A stretch of 64,000 nucleotides of DNA from NCBI RefSeq assembly GCF_002835935.1, contig NZ_PJCF01000087.1, forward strand, positions 186,001 to 250,000. The letters are read 5' to 3'. This DNA comes from Paraglaciecola sp. MB-3u-78. Lineage in GTDB: Bacteria; Pseudomonadota; Gammaproteobacteria; Enterobacterales; Alteromonadaceae. Below are positions 46,281 through 55,198 of this stretch, piece after piece. Numbering within the stretch: position 1 is the first letter of the stretch; each line of letters begins with the position of its first letter. The notes beneath the pieces were generated by a model. The model was not told the DNA's origin, searched no databases, and was given only the letters and a program-made list of their open reading frames with translations. The translations under genes and the position numbers were made by a program.

Positions 46281-46609
46281 ATTGCTCGTAAAGGGGACAT
46301 CTTTTATCTCGATAAATCTAAGCGCATCATTTTCAAATTCTCTGAGCCGTCAAGCAAGGCTCGCGCTTTGGTTCGCTTTAAACGCCTCCGCTGTCCTGCC
46401 AGCCGCTCCTCCTCATTAGGTGGCTGACACTCCTTATCCCTCTAATAAGTATGTCACGATAGTGTTCTCTGGCGGCTTTGGCGTGAGCTTCCGTCATTAT
46501 CCTTGACGTCCTGACAAAGCATTATCAGCAGTGCACGCATTTCATTTGCCCATTTTTGCTTGTCTTGCTACCTCGCTCTTTCCAATTCTCTCAAATGATG
46601 GGCATTGCA
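46281..46609 (-). pseudogene. Decayed copy of the IS66-family (ISBst12-like) transposase
   Basis: This stretch aligns with 60001-60342, the 3' part of the intact transposase at 59797-61236. The match starts at aaaggggacatcttttat and ends at ctcaaatgatgggcattgca, with several small indels and substitutions. The reading frame is broken and the rest of the element is missing. It is an older copy of the same element. Confidence 0.8.
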
Positions 46610-46889
46610 TAGCAGTTGGATGGCTGCCGTTTGGTTCTCTGGAGGTGATTTTTTTAGGCTTTTGCACATGGGAAGATGGCTTAGTTGGTTTCCAAATTCT
46701 CACTTCAAGGGTTTTCAAGCATTGCTGAAGCAAGGTAAACATGTATTTTTTTTCGATGTTGATGCCAATCAATATGAGGTGCTATTTTAAGTGGCATAAC
46801 GTCATGCTTCAATGACCCATGCAGGGACAGGAGATGCGATCCAGTCCTGGGTAGTGAAAAGTCAAGATAAGTTCAAAAGCGCGATGAGG
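46610..46889. other. Unrecognised DNA between two transposase relics
   Basis: Short frames exist on both strands here but none has a family pattern I can name. It lies between the IS66 and IS982 relics and is probably mobile-element debris. Confidence 0.35.
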
Positions 46890-47162
46890 CTAGGCCATCA
46901 CTTCCAAAAATCGTATGTAGCTCAGTAATTTAGGGAAGTCCGTTTTATAAAAACACGAGACATAGCCTAGGTAATAATTATTAAAATCACGGTGATGGCT
47001 CATGTGGAAACCAATGACCACTGTCATCATTTCGCTTATAGACATTCGACTATCTCTGCGCCTTTGGCGACCAACATCTTCTAATAACTGCTTTTGCCAT
47101 TGCGGAATGAATACGTTGCAAAAATCATCGACATCACTGTAAAACTCGACTAAATTCTTCAC
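46890..47162 (-). pseudogene. IS982-family transposase, N-terminal fragment
   Basis: The 90-residue frame begins MKNLVEFYSDVDDFCNVFIP, then QWQKQLLEDVGRQRRRDSRM and SISEMMTVVIGFHMSHHRDF. This is the conserved N-terminus of IS982 transposases, which normally run to about 290 residues. The catalytic domain is missing. Upstream, accgagttggggt read at about 47240-47252 probably marks the element's terminal inverted repeat (ACCCCAACTCGGT on the other strand). The fragment lies just downstream of the Wadjet-like operon. Confidence 0.8.
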
Positions 47163-47271
47163 GCCTGTTTCTTGTGTTGATTGGTCTCTCTTGGTCGAAA
47201 GATCAGGTCCTAGAACAGGCGTTTAGTTCAATTTCTTAAACCGAGTTGGGGTTATATATAATGTTTGTTTG

Positions 47272-47301
47272 AAAGCCAATGCAATAGCCGTTGGCTTTTT
47301 T
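47272..47301 (+). terminator. Intrinsic terminator-like hairpin with T tract
   Basis: aaagccaa (47272-47279) pairs with ttggcttt (47291-47298), followed by further T residues on the plus strand. It is T-rich only in the plus direction; on the minus strand it would be a hairpin just past the end of the nuclease gene, preceded by A residues. It may insulate the operon from the IS side. Confidence 0.55.
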
Positions 47302-47316
47302 ATATGTTCAGAGATC

Positions 47317-48201
47317 TCAGTAATCGATAGGGTATATAAGCAGCGGCGTTAGATACATTTTTTGTTGCCTCAACCCTGCCCGTTTATCACGCATGAGTTG
47401 CAGTAAAGGCTGGCAAACTTCTGGGCAATTTTGCTCTAACCTTGCCAAGTATTTATGTTGGTTATCAGGATAATGTTGTTTTATACATTGCTCGACTAAG
47501 TATTGATATTCAGGCAATAACAGATGGGTGTAACCACCACTGATTGCAATACGCAAAGCTGCTAAGTCATAATCACCAAAATAGATGGCAAATTTATTAC
47601 CTTGAGTACTTAACCAATTTTTAAGTAACCTTTTGCAAGCAGTTGAGTGATGCTTGTCACCACGGTAAATAACTAATGGACTGGATAAATTGGTATACGA
47701 CTTATACTCAAACCAGTCGTTAAAACTATCGCGATTTTCGACAACTATAAGGCAGTCAAAATTATCTAGTGCCAACTGTCTTATATCTAACTCAATATTT
47801 ATTTGCTGACTTGAGTAAAGAGCTTGACTCATAACATCAAGAGTATTTGTATCAGTGAAAGCCCCGAGAATGAGGTGGTGTGTTGGCTTGAGTTGTCCTT
47901 GTTTTTCGTTGGGGTTTCTTTGTGCCGCACTTCTGTGGTTATCTTGGTTAAAGTTATCAAAAATACTGGCGTAACCTTCGTCTAATAATGTTTGATTGAT
48001 TTGTGTTATGTATTCTCTATCAAACCGATACATTTTATTTGGCTTAAGCCATTTTCCCGGTTGAAACTCTAAGTTATCACACCAATTTAAAATCTCGTTC
48101 AGGATGCGACTGGCATTTGCCACTGCCCCCTCATCAAGTAAAAGTTTGCTATGCTGCGTAGCCAATAATCGTTTTGCCTTTAAACTAAGATCATCGGCCA
48201 T
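47317..48201 (-). CDS. jetD: JetD/MksG-like Toprim nuclease subunit of a Wadjet-type complex
   Basis: A 294-residue protein starting at the ATG at 48201. The frame is open to 48426, but that part lies inside the upstream gene. The N-terminal half is helical, possibly DNA-binding. The C-terminal half has Toprim marks: a strand ending in E155 (CLIVVENRDSFNDW), then D210-x-D212 in FAIYFGDYDLAALRIA. In Wadjet systems the fourth subunit (JetD, MksG) has a winged-helix part and a Toprim domain that cuts plasmid DNA extruded by the SMC complex. It is the last gene of the operon, 7 bases after the kleisin gene. Homology rests on motifs and context. Confidence 0.75.
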   Translation of the reverse strand: MADDLSLKAKRLLATQHSKLLLDEGAVANASRILNEILNWCDNLEFQPGKWLKPNKMYRFDREYITQINQTLLDEGYASIFDNFNQDNHRSAAQRNPNEKQGQLKPTHHLILGAFTDTNTLDVMSQALYSSQQINIELDIRQLALDNFDCLIVVENRDSFNDWFEYKSYTNLSSPLVIYRGDKHHSTACKRLLKNWLSTQGNKFAIYFGDYDLAALRIAISGGYTHLLLPEYQYLVEQCIKQHYPDNQHKYLARLEQNCPEVCQPLLQLMRDKRAGLRQQKMYLTPLLIYPIDY

Positions 48202-48208
48202 AAGTAGC

Positions 48209-49480
48209 TTAACCTGCAGCCTGAAAATCACCGAAGAAACGCATCCCAACTGTGACATCTTGAATAATATGTAACTGATTAAAACGGCTTTGCTGGGCAC
48301 TGTCTTTTTCAAGCATAAAGCTGTGTTTATTTTGCTCTGGTAAACCTTGATATTCAGCCACAATTTGGAATAACCACATTTCAGGCTCCCAAGGTAATCC
48401 CTGTTCGGCCAAATAATCGACACCACTTAGGGCTTGTGGGCTTTCTATTACCTGGATAAAAAAGTCTTCTACATCTTTTGCTAATTGCTTTTGCTGTGTG
48501 GCCACTAAGTTTTGCACAGCCATAACAAAACCTTCGGTTTGTGTTTCTGACTGTAAGTTTTGTTCGGGCTCTCTAGGCACAGCACGGGCAAGCTCTGCTA
48601 GGGCGTAACTATCTTGTGCCCGGTCTAACGCAATAAAGGCCTGAGGACTGATGCCGTGGGCCTGATTGATCACCGCTGGGACTTGGCTACGATTTGGGTA
48701 ATCACCTATTTGGAAATTAGGATGCTGGCGTAAAAAAGCACTCATGCGATTGATGAGTAAAGCTCTATCTTGTTGCTGTCGGAACCGCGCCATCAAAAGA
48801 ACAAGGCGCTTTTGTACTTCTAACAAAGAGCCTGAATGTTCTGAAATACGTGCCTGTAATTGACTCACTAATAACTTTCGAAGTGCACCATCACTGCCCG
48901 CTAGTTGGATTAGATCATCAAAATTGATAATGCCAAAGCCATCCAGTATTCGCCTTAGTTGCCGCTGGGCAAGTTCAATTTCTAAAATTTTATCATCCAA
49001 ACTACTCACAAAACCAAACTCGGTATTTAATCTATGCCAGAGACTTTCAATGGCATCACCAAACTGCCCTGTCATGTCGTTTACACGTTCCGTTAGCAGC
49101 TGCATATGGTGTTCACTGGCAGCGTAGTCACCTTTTTTTCTGGCTCCTTGCAATGACTGCACCCGAGTGTCGATTTGATCTAAGTGTTCACCTACATCGG
49201 TGTTAATTTGCCGCTTTCGCTCATCTTGAGTCAAGCTAGCAATTAACTCGTTGACGATTGGGCGTAAACGTAATGACTGCTCTTGAGGATAGAACAACAC
49301 TCTGCTGTCCAGCAGTTTTTGCAGTGCTTGCTGTGAAAACGCTAATTCGTTCACATCCCCTTCTAAATAGCCCTGCATTAAAGCATCAGCATGTTTGCCA
49401 ATGAGTTCTAATCGCTCTTTGCCTAATTCAAACAACGGGTTGCTTTGGGCTGGACTTTTTTGCTTAGGTGCTTGACTCAA
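48209..49480 (-). CDS. jetA: JetA/MksF-like kleisin subunit
   Basis: A 423-residue, mostly helical protein. The N-terminal part (FSQQALQKLLDSRVLFYPQE) looks like a winged helix. The middle has long helices (AASEHHMQLLTERVNDMTGQ and DDKILEIELAQRQLRRIL). The C-terminal about 100 residues form a compact domain (PWEPEMWLFQIVAEYQGL), as in MukF/MksF kleisins. It starts at a TTG overlapping the stop of the upstream gene (TTGA) with AGAGG at a good distance, so it is translationally coupled. In the complex it would bridge the SMC heads and bind the small MksE-like subunit. The MksF assignment is by size, layout and neighbours. Confidence 0.7.
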   Translation of the reverse strand: MSQAPKQKSPAQSNPLFELGKERLELIGKHADALMQGYLEGDVNELAFSQQALQKLLDSRVLFYPQEQSLRLRPIVNELIASLTQDERKRQINTDVGEHLDQIDTRVQSLQGARKKGDYAASEHHMQLLTERVNDMTGQFGDAIESLWHRLNTEFGFVSSLDDKILEIELAQRQLRRILDGFGIINFDDLIQLAGSDGALRKLLVSQLQARISEHSGSLLEVQKRLVLLMARFRQQQDRALLINRMSAFLRQHPNFQIGDYPNRSQVPAVINQAHGISPQAFIALDRAQDSYALAELARAVPREPEQNLQSETQTEGFVMAVQNLVATQQKQLAKDVEDFFIQVIESPQALSGVDYLAEQGLPWEPEMWLFQIVAEYQGLPEQNKHSFMLEKDSAQQSRFNQLHIIQDVTVGMRFFGDFQAAG

Positions 49481-50100
49481 AACATCGCCTCTTGCTCTGG
49501 TGTGGCGTCATCGATAGGTAAATTTTCTTCGTCTTTGATAAAACGTACTAACTCTATCAGTTGTTCAACTTTACCGGTGACAATATAAAACAGCCGGTCT
49601 TTATGGGGCTGATACAAATATCCCATATCTTTGATCCGCTTAAAGACTTGTTTGATTTGCATATCGGGCTTGTCACTGGTGGACTTAAACACTCTGTCAT
49701 TAGCAAGATGCGCTAAACGATGGATAAGCGACTGGTTATCCACTACTTTGGACTCAAAGTCTTGCAACTTAATGGTATCACCCGCGTTTAGCGCGCCATC
49801 ACGTCCTAATGCTTCTTGCACTAATTGCATCCATTCCAACATAGGCAATAAGGATTGCACTGTGCTGGTGAATTGATGACTCAGATGCTGACGGGCATTT
49901 TGGGTTAAATCACAATAGGCCAGAAAAAACACCGAACCATCATCGTTATTGGCAACCCGCCTATTTAACGGCCTTAAAAAGTGGTTTAAGTCATTCACCA
50001 ACTCTTCATTTTGCAATTTATGAAAGCTATGTTCGTCTGTCACTGCACAAATAAACTCACCTTCGAGTAAGCGTTCTAATAATGGACCATTTTCTATCAT
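49477..50100 (-). CDS. jetB: JetB/MksE-like subunit
   Basis: A 207-residue protein. It begins with LLERLLEGEFICAVTDEHSF followed by HKLQNEELVNDLNHFLRPLN, the pattern of condensin MksE proteins (a short N-terminal helix with G-x-F-I-C, then a winged-helix domain). A second winged-helix region follows near residues 130-185 (IKQVFKRIKDMGYLYQPHKD). MksE dimers bind the kleisin and DNA. Its ATG overlaps the stop of the SMC gene (ATGA), and its own stop overlaps the kleisin start. Size and motifs fit MksE/JetB well. Confidence 0.8.
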   Translation of the reverse strand: MIENGPLLERLLEGEFICAVTDEHSFHKLQNEELVNDLNHFLRPLNRRVANNDDGSVFFLAYCDLTQNARQHLSHQFTSTVQSLLPMLEWMQLVQEALGRDGALNAGDTIKLQDFESKVVDNQSLIHRLAHLANDRVFKSTSDKPDMQIKQVFKRIKDMGYLYQPHKDRLFYIVTGKVEQLIELVRFIKDEENLPIDDATPEQEAMF

Positions 50101-53100
50101 GCGATCACCTTTGCTGACTCAGTATTGGAAGCTTTATTCTGTTGCAAACGCTCGGCGATCCGGCTGAGTTTCGGTTCAATTTTTTCTAAGTGTTGTTTTT
50201 GTTTATCAATCAAATATCGATGTTTAAACAACATCAATACATCTGATTCGGGGTTTGGAAAGGCGCCCAAGATATGAATATCATTGGCATCACAGGCTTT
50301 AAACAATTTTTCTACATTGTGATAGGCCAAGGTGCCAATTTCATCGATAGGCCAATGGATATGGATATTCGCTTGATTACGCAATAAACGGGTAAAGGCC
50401 AATAAAAATTTACACAAAATCAAATAAGCCATACCGTGACTTGACGACTCAAGCAGTTGTCTATCATTTTTAATCACTAAGTCAGAGCCCCCCTCATTTA
50501 GATGTAACTCTAAACGCAACAGCGATTCGATACTGTAATTGGCGTCGTTGGGCAATACCTCAACCACATCTGCCAGATTGTCTAAATAAGCTTCACTTGG
50601 CAGAAAATCGTCAGACGTGCTCCATTTATTATATTGTTGGGCGAAACGTTTCAGCGGTGCCCAAAAATTAAGTTCATCCACTGTTGAGATTATTTTCACT
50701 TCAGAGCGGGCGATACCGTCTAAGCTCAAATCATCGGAAACTTCATCGGTCAGGCGTTTACTTTGTTGGGCGATTTTACGGTTAATGTCACTAAATACAG
50801 TGAAAAACTTGTTTAAGTCGCCACCAATAGTTTCACCCTGCTCCACAATTTGACGCTGACGGGACTCTAAAATACTCAGTAAACGCTGCAAAATAGGCAG
50901 ACGTTCTCGCACATTGGCGTCTTCATCTAATACTTTGAATGCTTGCAGCATAGTATCGAGGAAGTCTTTGCCCGCATCTTTACCTAAGGTTGCTTCAAAC
51001 TCGGTCAGGGACTCTTTTAATTTTTTCTCACCACGGCTGCGACTTTCTAATGCCTCGGTACATCGATTAATGCGTTCAGCCTGATCGCCCAGATTGATGT
51101 TTTGTTCATCTGCTGGCTTAAAGGAAAACACAATTTGACTGAGCTGGCGCACCATAGGCTCAATTTCGGTGATCAAAGCACTCCATCCAGACAAACTTTT
51201 TTCCACTGCTAACAACACTTTAGATAACTCAGTCCGTTTTGTTTGGTATTGACTACCTAAAGTGGTTTGCTGTTGATCCAGCTGTTGAGCAAGGGCTTTT
51301 AACTCGGCCTCTTGTTCCAGTAATTCTGGGCGTTGTTTCAACCAATCGGTCTGTATAAAGGTTTTATATTCGTTTAGTTCATCACGCCTGACTGTCACGG
51401 CTTGAATAGTATTTTTTAACGCCTCAATTTGTTGCTTCAGCTCACGTAAGGTATTGGGGTCAATGTCTTGATTGGCTAACTCTTGATTAAAAGCGCCTTC
51501 GAGTTGTTTAATCTGTTCACGGTTTTGTTCCCGTTTATACTCCACTTGGCGCTCAAGCTCTTCGATTTGTTCATCTAATATGGCGAGTTCATCTTGCCAA
51601 CCGGTCTTAAACTCCAAAAGTTGTTCTTCAAAATCAGACTTTAACAGGTCAATAGCCTCTAGTTTTTGAGAGAATATTTGTTGTTTTTGATCTAGGTATT
51701 GTTGCAATGCCTGCTGGGCTTGTTTTTTGCGTTTGTCTAAGGCGATTTTTAACTCATCGGCAAAACGCTGTTTAGCACTTTGCGCATAAGTTGTCTCTTG
51801 TTCAGCTTGTTCAAACCCTCGGTTTTGCTCAGCCACAGTTTCTCGCTGTAACTCGGCTTCTTGATGACATACGTCTAATTCAGACTCGGCTTGTTTCTGT
51901 TGTTTTTCAGCTGCCAGTAAGTGTTTTTTAGTTTGTTCTAAGGACAGGGTTAAGGCTGTTTCGTCTTGGGCATAATCAGGGGCATTAATGACGGCCATAT
52001 TTAACTGAACGCCTAATAAACTGTTGCTTTCAGCTTGGCTTTTTTCAGCCAGAAGTTGCGGTGACAAATCTTTGCGATCCAGCAAAGGTTCATCAATCAG
52101 CTTACCTATGCTTTGTTCCCAGCCAGGTTTATGGTCTCTCAGGAATTGCCTAAGGCTGTCTTGCTCAGGAGAAAGTTGTTTATGTAATTGTTGTAAACGC
52201 TCTTTGGCTTGTCGGGTTGTTTGCCTGGCTTGATGTAATACTTTATCCGCTTCGTCACGTTTAATTCTAAGCTGTTGGTAGGTGTTTTCGGCCTGTTTTT
52301 TAGCACTTGAGCTTTGCTGCCATGCTCGCTGGGCAAGCTCTAAACGTTTGTCGGCCAGTGTTCCGTTTTCTATTTCTTGCTCTGTGGCCGAAGCTTGTGT
52401 CCCTTGGTGCTCAGCGCGCACTATGCTGCGCTCGATATCTAATAATTGCTGATCAAACGCTTTAGCTTGGTGCTCTTTACGTTGTTCAAACTGACCACGT
52501 AAATCTACTTCTTTATCGCTGTGAGTGTTACGCACAGTCTCTTTTTGTTGACTAATGGTTTTCACTTGGGCTTGGTTTTTACGGGATAATCGCTCTAAAG
52601 ATTCAGATAACTTGAGTTTTTGCTGTTCAAGCTGACGCTGCAAATCTTTATGCTGGTCTATGAGCAAATTGTATTGTTCTAACTTTTGGTCGTACTCTTC
52701 ACGCTTAAGGGGCAAGGCATCCATATTTTTTTGCAGTTGATCGATATCAGAATCCTGATACCTCGCATATTGTTGCTGGATATGATCTAATCGTGACGAC
52801 TTAGCTTTTAGGTTTTCAGCCGTTTCACTGACGCGGCTATTCAATAAACCTTCTGCTTGCTCAAAGGACTCTTTGATGCTGCTTTGTTGAGCTTTCATTT
52901 TATTGCGCTGCTCTTGAGCATCGGCCTTTTGTATTGCCAACGACTGTAAGTCTTTTTCTAATATTGGCTTAAGCTGCAACAATTGATTTTCAGTGGTATT
53001 GAGTTTTTCGGTCTGGGCCTGAAGTTTTTGATATTCGTTCTGCATCGTCTGCAAGCGCATCGTCTGACGCATCTGCGTAATCCACTCACGGGCTTTAGTA

Positions 53101-53786
53101 TTTTTGACTGTGGTAGTAGGCTGAACTAAGCCATCTTCTTCAAAGATAGCCGCTAGCATAGTTCGCAAAGTGTCCATCTTGCCTTCTTTGGCATGAACCG
53201 CACTTACGAGTTTTTCCATATGCCGAATACGATGTTGGCTAGACACCAAACTGTAGCGACTGGCTAGCTGTCTAAGTTTAGTACTTTCACGTCCTGCCCC
53301 ACGCCCCACACTGGCATCGTTTTGGATAATACTGCGAAACTCACTGGTAGCTTGTATTTTATGGGAAAATTCAATACCAAGCTGCCTGAGTTGTTTAATC
53401 CACTGCTCGGGCAACATAGCTTGTACATTACCTTGTTCGACATCCACCAAAATTTGTTCTTGATGATAAGGCGCTTCAACAAAGCGATATTGCACCCCAT
53501 CACTACCTTTGCGAGTTAACACAACTTGGCAATTCTGCCCGTCTTCCCTTTGATACTCATAGATCAGATAACTATTAGCATGGGGCAAATAAAAATCATC
53601 AAACTTTTTACGAGTTTTAGGCACGACTTTACTTGGCAATTCGCCATAAAAGACCGGGATCAAACGTTGCAGTGTAGTTTTACCCGAGGCATTGGTACCA
53701 CAAATATTACTGTGACCAGACACATCAAGTTCAACAAAACCAGGAAGATGACAATTAATGAGAATAATGCGGTGTAACCCGGGCAT
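50097..53786 (-). CDS. jetC: JetC/MksB-like SMC ATPase
   Basis: About 1229-1231 residues. The Walker A is GTNASGKTT (near residues 32-40). Two very long Gln/Glu/Lys-rich coiled coils span about 240-530 and 640-1000, separated by a globular hinge-like segment around 545-625 (GWEQSIGKLIDEPLLDRKDL). The C-terminal head has SSSHGMAYLILCKFLLAF (1116-1133) in the place of the ABC signature, and Walker B with D1150-E1151 (IHIHWPIDEIGTLAYHN). The layout is that of MukB/MksB/JetC and the DUF3584 group. Start 53786 is favoured over 53792 because GAAGG lies six bases before it. It is the first gene of the operon; in most described Wadjet operons the SMC gene is third. Confidence 0.85.
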   Translation of the reverse strand: MPGLHRIILINCHLPGFVELDVSGHSNICGTNASGKTTLQRLIPVFYGELPSKVVPKTRKKFDDFYLPHANSYLIYEYQREDGQNCQVVLTRKGSDGVQYRFVEAPYHQEQILVDVEQGNVQAMLPEQWIKQLRQLGIEFSHKIQATSEFRSIIQNDASVGRGAGRESTKLRQLASRYSLVSSQHRIRHMEKLVSAVHAKEGKMDTLRTMLAAIFEEDGLVQPTTTVKNTKAREWITQMRQTMRLQTMQNEYQKLQAQTEKLNTTENQLLQLKPILEKDLQSLAIQKADAQEQRNKMKAQQSSIKESFEQAEGLLNSRVSETAENLKAKSSRLDHIQQQYARYQDSDIDQLQKNMDALPLKREEYDQKLEQYNLLIDQHKDLQRQLEQQKLKLSESLERLSRKNQAQVKTISQQKETVRNTHSDKEVDLRGQFEQRKEHQAKAFDQQLLDIERSIVRAEHQGTQASATEQEIENGTLADKRLELAQRAWQQSSSAKKQAENTYQQLRIKRDEADKVLHQARQTTRQAKERLQQLHKQLSPEQDSLRQFLRDHKPGWEQSIGKLIDEPLLDRKDLSPQLLAEKSQAESNSLLGVQLNMAVINAPDYAQDETALTLSLEQTKKHLLAAEKQQKQAESELDVCHQEAELQRETVAEQNRGFEQAEQETTYAQSAKQRFADELKIALDKRKKQAQQALQQYLDQKQQIFSQKLEAIDLLKSDFEEQLLEFKTGWQDELAILDEQIEELERQVEYKREQNREQIKQLEGAFNQELANQDIDPNTLRELKQQIEALKNTIQAVTVRRDELNEYKTFIQTDWLKQRPELLEQEAELKALAQQLDQQQTTLGSQYQTKRTELSKVLLAVEKSLSGWSALITEIEPMVRQLSQIVFSFKPADEQNINLGDQAERINRCTEALESRSRGEKKLKESLTEFEATLGKDAGKDFLDTMLQAFKVLDEDANVRERLPILQRLLSILESRQRQIVEQGETIGGDLNKFFTVFSDINRKIAQQSKRLTDEVSDDLSLDGIARSEVKIISTVDELNFWAPLKRFAQQYNKWSTSDDFLPSEAYLDNLADVVEVLPNDANYSIESLLRLELHLNEGGSDLVIKNDRQLLESSSHGMAYLILCKFLLAFTRLLRNQANIHIHWPIDEIGTLAYHNVEKLFKACDANDIHILGAFPNPESDVLMLFKHRYLIDKQKQHLEKIEPKLSRIAERLQQNKASNTESAKVIA

Positions 53787-54028
53787 AGACATCCTTCAAT
53801 CAAGGGGTTAATAACCTATAAATTTTATCAAGAAGTGACAGTATTTAATACTAGAAACGATAGTTATGATCAGCTTTTTAAGGAGGTCTAAATTAGAACC
53901 TTTTGAAAGACAACACTCACCATCAATCGTGCTAAAAGATTCACTTTTATTTTTCAGTCAGGTCAATTGATATACATCTAAAGAATGGGTGTATAACTCT
54001 CCACTGTTGTCTGACAGAATGTCGTTAG
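53787..54028. promoter_or_regulatory. Divergent control region of the Wadjet-like operon and the cyclophilin gene
   Basis: The only upstream region for the four-gene operon, shared with the plus-strand cyclophilin gene. GAAGG just before 53786 is the ribosome-binding site of the SMC gene. No clear operator or -10/-35 pair could be chosen. Confidence 0.4.
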
Positions 54029-54697
54029 ATGAACGATGGAAAACTAAAAATTAAAAAATTAATCGCGCTCATTTCTATCCAAAGTTTGACACTTTTTATA
54101 GGGTTAAGCCTACTCACTCAAACTGTGTTAGCCAATGAAAACAGCCAAAAGCCTCACTCTATTCAACAAGGGGTCATTACCACATCTATAGGTATTATCG
54201 AAATTGAGCTTTATTCAAAACAGGCGCCGTTGTCTGTGACTAACTTTATTCGTTACATTGAGGCGGGCGCGTTTAATAATGGACATTTTTATCGGGTGCT
54301 GCGATTAGATAATGATAATGGCTCACCCAAAATTGAAGTGATACAAGGTGGTGTCAATGATGAATTTGAAGACTACCCAGCGATACAACTTGAAACCACT
54401 AAACAGACGGGCATTAAACATCTAGAGGGTGTTTTATCGATGGCGCGCGGAGCACCAGATACAGCTACCTCTGAGTTTTTCATTTGTATTGGTGCTCAAC
54501 CCTCGTTGGATTTTGGTGGTTTACGTAATCCAGACGGCCAAGGCTTTGCTGCTTTTGGTCGAGTAACAAAAGGCATGCACATTGTTAAAAAGATCCATCA
54601 AATTCGTGAAGCGTTGGAAGTGAATGACAGCTACGTAAAAGGTCAAATGTTGGCGGAGCCTGTGAAAATATTAAATATTCAACTACCCAAAAACTGA
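54029..54697 (+). CDS. Periplasmic cyclophilin-type peptidylprolyl isomerase
   Basis: A 222-residue protein. A signal peptide covers about residues 1-36 (LSLLTQTVLANEN, with an A-x-A-like site). The cyclophilin domain follows: TSIGIIEIELYSKQAPLSVT, NGHFYRVL with the catalytic Arg, then LSMARGAPDTATSEFFICIG and FAAFGRVTKGMHIVKKIHQI. It isomerises Xaa-Pro bonds in the periplasm. The domain lacks parts of the longer PpiA form but is complete for a bacterial cyclophilin. It is the first ordinary chromosomal gene after the defence-like operon. Confidence 0.92.
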   Translation: MNDGKLKIKKLIALISIQSLTLFIGLSLLTQTVLANENSQKPHSIQQGVITTSIGIIEIELYSKQAPLSVTNFIRYIEAGAFNNGHFYRVLRLDNDNGSPKIEVIQGGVNDEFEDYPAIQLETTKQTGIKHLEGVLSMARGAPDTATSEFFICIGAQPSLDFGGLRNPDGQGFAAFGRVTKGMHIVKKIHQIREALEVNDSYVKGQMLAEPVKILNIQLPKN

Positions 54698-54755
54698 TCG
54701 ACTAAAGCGAAATAACAGTAACAACTAGAATAACTCATTATTTATCGAGGTAAAC

Positions 54756-54932
54756 ATGTTCGGTTTTTTAAAAGCAGACCCAGCTAAAAAATTACGTAAG
54801 ACTTACGACCAAAAATCCACCAATGCCATGCTAGCCCAGCGCAAGGGTGACATTAAAACCTACTCCATGCTCACCGCCGAAGCAGAAGGTTTGTGGAAAG
54901 AAATAGAAAAACTAGAAGCCGCTAAGAAGTAA
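54756..54932 (+). CDS. DUF6435-family small protein
   Basis: A 58-residue protein missed by longer-ORF searches. It begins MFGFLKADPAKKLRKTYDQK and has LAQRKGDIKTYSMLTAEAEG, followed by LWKEIEKLEAAKK. This is the pattern of small helical DUF6435 proteins common in Alteromonadales and related marine bacteria. GAGG lies 8 bases before the ATG. The function is unknown; the charged helices suggest a small coiled-coil or membrane-associated protein. It follows the cyclophilin gene by 58 bases and may share its transcript. Confidence 0.85.
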   Translation: MFGFLKADPAKKLRKTYDQKSTNAMLAQRKGDIKTYSMLTAEAEGLWKEIEKLEAAKK

Positions 54933-54954
54933 TACATCAAAAGCCAAGGGGTTT

Positions 54955-55140
54955 ACACCACCGAGAACCACATCAACGGCTAAAAAAATGCATTAAGAAC
55001 AAAAGAATTTTAAACCATCGAGGAAAAAGAGCGCTAACAACGCTACACAGAGGAAAAATAAAAATGGCTTTAAATAGATGAAGTCAGGTAGTGTTTTTCT
55101 TGATTTTCCTCTGTGACCTCGTTGTCCTCGGTGGTGCAAA
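54955..55140. repeat. Intergenic inverted repeat (accaccgag...cacagagga type)
   Basis: The right arm (about 55098-55138), read on the minus strand, gives caccaccgaggacaacgagg followed by tcacagaggaaaat. The left arm carries the same words in pieces: caccaccgagaacc near 54957, and cgaggaaa then acacagaggaaaaat near 55018-55062. Similar ACCAC-GAG-...-ACAGAGG sequences are dispersed in many gammaproteobacterial genomes. It separates the DUF6435 gene from ruvX, which converge on it. Confidence 0.6.
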
Positions 55141-55198
55141 AATTCTTTAATCTTTAATTTTTAGGATTTGTTTTTATGCAGTGTGTCTTTTGCCGATT

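Noticed and set aside
46531-46790. Short plus-strand open frames in the IS scar
   Set aside because: The left part is antisense to the IS66 transposase remnant, and the rest has no family pattern or ribosome-binding site.
48202-48426. N-terminal extension of the Toprim nuclease gene back to 48426
   Set aside because: It lies wholly inside the kleisin gene in another frame and its residues look like a translated shadow; ATG 48201 sits in the normal position after the kleisin stop.
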